This document shows, one piece after another, positions 5,324-6,660 of a stretch of DNA of 6,660 nt. Numbering within the stretch: the first letter of the stretch is position 1; every line of letters begins with the position of its first letter. The notes below the pieces were generated by a model. The model saw only the letters and a program-made list of their open reading frames with translations, did no database searches and had not been told where the DNA came from. The position numbers and the translations under genes were made by a program. Source of the stretch: an uncultured Collinsella sp. (lineage in GTDB: Bacteria; Actinomycetota; Coriobacteriia; Coriobacteriales; Coriobacteriaceae); contig CABUUG010000106.1 in NCBI GenBank assembly GCA_902494605.1, forward strand, positions 1 to 6,660. Direction: 5' to 3'.

Positions 5324-5384
5324 GCAGTCGAACGCGGTAAACACCTTTAGCATTTGCGCCGCACAGACCAGAGAGGAACCATCC

Positions 5385-5852
5385 ATGAAGATCGGTATCG
5401 GTAACGACCACGCCGCCGTCGAGCTCAAGAACATCATTTCCGAGCACCTGAAGGAGCGCGGCTGCGAGGTCGTGAACTTTGGCACCGACACCTCCGAGAG
5501 CTTTGACTACCCCATCGCCGGCTACAGGGTGGGTAAGGCCGTTGCCAACGGCAACGTCGATTTGGGCATCCTGATCTGCGGTACCGGCGTCGGCATCAGC
5601 CTGGCTGCCAACAAGGTCGAGGGCGTACGCGCCGTTGTGTGCTCCGAGCCCTTCAGCGCCAAGCTCTCCCGCATGCACAACAATACCAACGTGCTCGCCT
5701 TTGGCGCCCGCGTCGTGGGCTCCGAGCTCGCCAAGATGATTGTCGACGAGTGGCTCGACGCCGAGTTTGAGGGTGGTCGTCACGAGCGCCGCGTTAACCT
5801 TCTCAACGAGATCGACCACACGCGCGGCCTTAAGGTTGTCGACGAAGCCTAA
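5385..5852 (+). CDS. rpiB: RpiB/LacA/LacB family sugar-phosphate isomerase (ribose-5-phosphate isomerase B)
   Basis: This enzyme interconverts ribose 5-phosphate and ribulose 5-phosphate in the non-oxidative pentose phosphate pathway. It has 155 residues, typical of the family (about 145-155). Catalytic features: GNDHAAVELK with Asp8-His9, DYP at 41-43, LICGTGVGISLAANK with Cys65 and the anion-hole Gly-Thr-Gly, RMHNNTNVLAFGARVVG with His98-Asn99, and phosphate-contacting Arg132 and Arg136 in GGRHERRV. The start is ATG 5385, because AGAGGA (5372-5377) lies 7 nt upstream and the protein begins directly with beta-strand 1 (MKIGIGNDHA). The frame is open further upstream, but those residues are not family sequence. 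Relatives act on galactose 6-phosphate (LacAB) or allose 6-phosphate. With no sugar operon nearby, ribose 5-phosphate is the likeliest substrate. The gene stands alone between a dyad-rich upstream region and its own terminator hairpin. Confidence 0.95.
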   Translation: MKIGIGNDHAAVELKNIISEHLKERGCEVVNFGTDTSESFDYPIAGYRVGKAVANGNVDLGILICGTGVGISLAANKVEGVRAVVCSEPFSAKLSRMHNNTNVLAFGARVVGSELAKMIVDEWLDAEFEGGRHERRVNLLNEIDHTRGLKVVDEA

Positions 5853-5876
5853 ACTATTCAGTGCCACAAGCTAACA

Positions 5877-5925
5877 GCAGGGGCCCGCTCGGAACACATG
5901 TCCGAGCGGGCCCCTGCATAGATTT
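5877..5925 (+). terminator. Terminator hairpin of rpiB
   Basis: A perfect 17-bp GC-rich stem (5877-5893 with 5901-5917, left arm starting GCAGGGGCCC) and a 7-nt loop lie 24 nt after the rpiB stop. The downstream ATAGATTTT is only moderately T-rich, so the stem does most of the work. Confidence 0.8.
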
Positions 5926-5930
5926 TGGAA

Positions 5931-5965
5931 TAAAAGGGCGCCGCGGATGGAGTTCCGCGGCGCCC
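5931..5965 (-). terminator. Intrinsic terminator of ndk
   Basis: On the minus strand, a perfect 12-bp stem (5954-5965 with 5936-5947; arm GGGCGCCGCGGA) with a 6-nt loop is followed by TTTTATT. It sits back to back with the rpiB terminator, as expected for convergent genes. Confidence 0.88.
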
Positions 5966-5979
5966 AAGCCAAACGCTAA

Positions 5980-6001
5980 CAGCTTTAAGGAGTCAAAGCT
6001 G
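5980..6001 (-). other. Small hairpin directly after the ndk stop
   Basis: CAGCTTT (5980-5986) and AAAGCTG (5995-6001) pair perfectly with an 8-nt loop. The stem can be lengthened by flanking GCTAA/TTTAGC past a 1-nt bulge, reaching into the stop codon region. It lies between the ndk stop and its terminator and has no T tract, so a role in mRNA 3'-end stability is possible. Confidence 0.5.
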
Positions 6002-6003
6002 GT

Positions 6004-6408
6004 TTAGCCAAAGAAACGCTTGATCTCGATCTCGGCGTTCTCCAGGCAGTCGGAGCCATGGATCACGTTGGCGTTGACATCGACAGCAAAGTCGCCGCGG
6101 ATGGTACCAGGAGCAGCGTCAAGCGGGTTGGTAGCGCCCATGAGGGTGCGCATCTTAGCAACAGCGGAGAGACCGGAAACGACCATCTTGACGACCGGAC
6201 CGCTCGTCATAAAGTCACAGAGACCGCCAAAGAAGGGCTTGTCGGCCAGATGGGCGTAATGCTCCTTGACGGTAGCGCGCTCGAGCGTGGTCATCTCCAT
6301 GCGCTCGATGACAAGGCCGCTGCGCTCAATGCGAGCAACAATCTCGCCGATCTTGCGGTCGCGCACGGCGTCGGGCTTAATCATGATGAAGGTCTTCTCG
6401 ATAGCCAT
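6004..6408 (-). CDS. ndk: Nucleoside-diphosphate kinase
   Basis: This kinase moves the gamma phosphate from ATP to other NDPs through a phosphohistidine, balancing (d)NTP pools in the cytoplasm. It has 134 residues, normal for the family. Seen: FIMIKPDAV with Lys11, the dimer-core segment PFFGGLCDFMTSGPVV (58-73), MRTLMGATNP with Arg87 and Thr93, PGTIRGDFAVD with Arg104, and the active site NANVIHGSD with Asn114 and catalytic His117. The family usually reads HGSDS; here Cys121 replaces that Ser. The start is ATG 6406-6408, because GAAAGG (6416-6421) lies 7 nt before it and MAIEKTFIMIKPD is the normal Ndk N-terminus. The 14 extra residues of the open frame upstream are not family sequence. The gene is transcribed alone, from a candidate promoter at 6472-6500 to the terminator at 5931-5965. 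Confidence 0.97.
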   Translation of the reverse strand: MAIEKTFIMIKPDAVRDRKIGEIVARIERSGLVIERMEMTTLERATVKEHYAHLADKPFFGGLCDFMTSGPVVKMVVSGLSAVAKMRTLMGATNPLDAAPGTIRGDFAVDVNANVIHGSDCLENAEIEIKRFFG

Positions 6409-6471
6409 AAGGTAGCCTTTCAAGTAGGTTCGCGCGTGCCCAAGTCCCATTCCGGCACCCGCCTGGACTGC

Positions 6472-6500
6472 ATCGTAACAGAGTTTTAGCTGCAGTTAAA
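6472..6500 (-). promoter_or_regulatory. Candidate ndk promoter
   Basis: On the minus strand, TTTAAC (6495-6500) and TACGAT (6472-6477) are separated by exactly 17 bp, giving a leader of roughly 55-60 nt. The -10 matches four of six consensus bases and the -35 only three, so confidence is moderate. Confidence 0.45.
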
Positions 6501-6514
6501 CAAAAAGCTGTTTA

Positions 6515-6528
6515 TTGAAACGTTGCAA
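6515..6528. promoter_or_regulatory. LacI/GalR-type-looking dyad TTGAAACGTTGCAA
   Basis: The half-sites TTGAAAC and TTGCAAC meet at a central CG and differ at one position, the general form of LacI-family operators. It lies 14 bp upstream of the candidate ndk -35, flanked by TTTATT on both sides, and could serve a gene beyond the right edge. Confidence 0.3.
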
Positions 6529-6640
6529 TTTATTAAAGCGCTCCATATGTGTCACTTCTGTTTCGAAGCCCGATTAGAGCACCATCCGACCGCCCATCAA
6601 CCGCATCGAATAGAGCAGACGGCCGGTTGCCACGCGCGAA

Positions 6641-6655
6641 GGGGGGGGGGGGGGG
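6641..6655. repeat. Homopolymer run of 15 G at the window edge
   Basis: Fifteen consecutive G are followed by AGGAG to the last base. Such a tract is rare in a 58-60% GC genome. It may be a slippage-prone phase-variation tract or a sequencing/assembly artefact at a contig end. No supported gene spans it: a short minus-strand frame ending at 6574-6576 (about 28 residues, Pro run then SRVATGRLLYSM) and a plus-strand frame from 6547 both run off the edge. Confidence 0.85.
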
Positions 6656-6660
6656 AGGAG

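Noticed and set aside
5169..5384. N-terminal extension of rpiB
   Set aside because: ATG 5385 has AGAGGA at 7 nt and begins with the canonical RpiB N-terminus; the upstream part overlaps the promoter and palindromes.
6409..6450. Fourteen-residue extension of Ndk
   Set aside because: The family N-terminus MAIEKTF and GAAAGG at 6416-6421 fix the start at 6408.
6547..6660. Plus-strand frame MCHFCF... running off the right edge
   Set aside because: It has no Shine-Dalgarno, no recognisable sequence, and passes into the poly-G tract.
6574..6660. C-terminal fragment of a minus-strand gene (ending MRLMGGRMVL)
   Set aside because: Only about 22 residues lie beyond the poly-G-encoded proline run, with no recognised family and no terminator after the stop; not enough to call.
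1..6660. CRISPR array, tRNA genes, transposase or prophage genes
   Set aside because: No regularly spaced direct repeats, no tRNA-like T-loop/acceptor pattern and no mobile-element protein motifs were seen on either strand.

Overview
The window looks like an ordinary chromosomal segment of a high-GC, Gram-positive gut actinobacterium. The best guess is class Coriobacteriia, Collinsella or a close relative. That assignment rests on overall GC, codon use, the four-domain S1 protein and a remembered resemblance of the proteins; I could run no database search. I do not recognise a multi-gene novel system here. The unusual content is in the spacers, not the genes.

Layout, left to right. A YigZ/IMPACT-family gene reads leftward off the left edge (1-545, minus, C-terminus missing). 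A spacer with a 99-nt imperfect hairpin (659-757) separates it from rnpB, the RNase P RNA (774-1135, minus), whose -10 element lies at 1144-1149. Positions 1136-1460 carry no gene: they hold the rnpB promoter, two unexplained tandem hairpins (1300-1348) and the intrinsic terminator of rpsA (1403-1436). rpsA, a four-domain ribosomal protein S1, occupies 1461-2627 (minus). A 315-bp divergent spacer leads to a HAD-family phosphatase (2943-3701, plus). That gene converges on a CyuA/CdsB-type iron-sulfur cysteine desulfidase / serine-dehydratase-alpha-like gene (3794-5113, minus), and a 67-bp element with perfect 21-bp inverted arms lies between them. After a 271-bp divergent spacer rich in dyads comes rpiB, a RpiB/LacAB-type sugar-phosphate isomerase (5385-5852, plus). 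It converges on ndk, nucleoside-diphosphate kinase (6004-6408, minus), with two back-to-back GC-rich hairpins between the genes. The right edge has the ndk promoter, a LacI-type-looking dyad and a run of 15 G.

Every protein gene appears to be transcribed alone: neighbours are divergent, convergent or split by terminators and an RNA gene. The genes are housekeeping functions (translation, tRNA processing, nucleotide balance, pentose phosphate and cysteine/serine catabolism) and do not form one pathway. Start choice matters. yigZ and rpsA use TTG and the HAD gene GTG, each placed by a Shine-Dalgarno sequence, and rpiB and ndk begin well inside longer open frames.

The observations most worth following up are the 99-nt hairpin downstream of rnpB, the 67-bp inverted-repeat element, a hairpin predicted to hide the rpsA ribosome-binding site, clustered AGCGTTT half-sites before rpiB, and the terminal poly-G tract.
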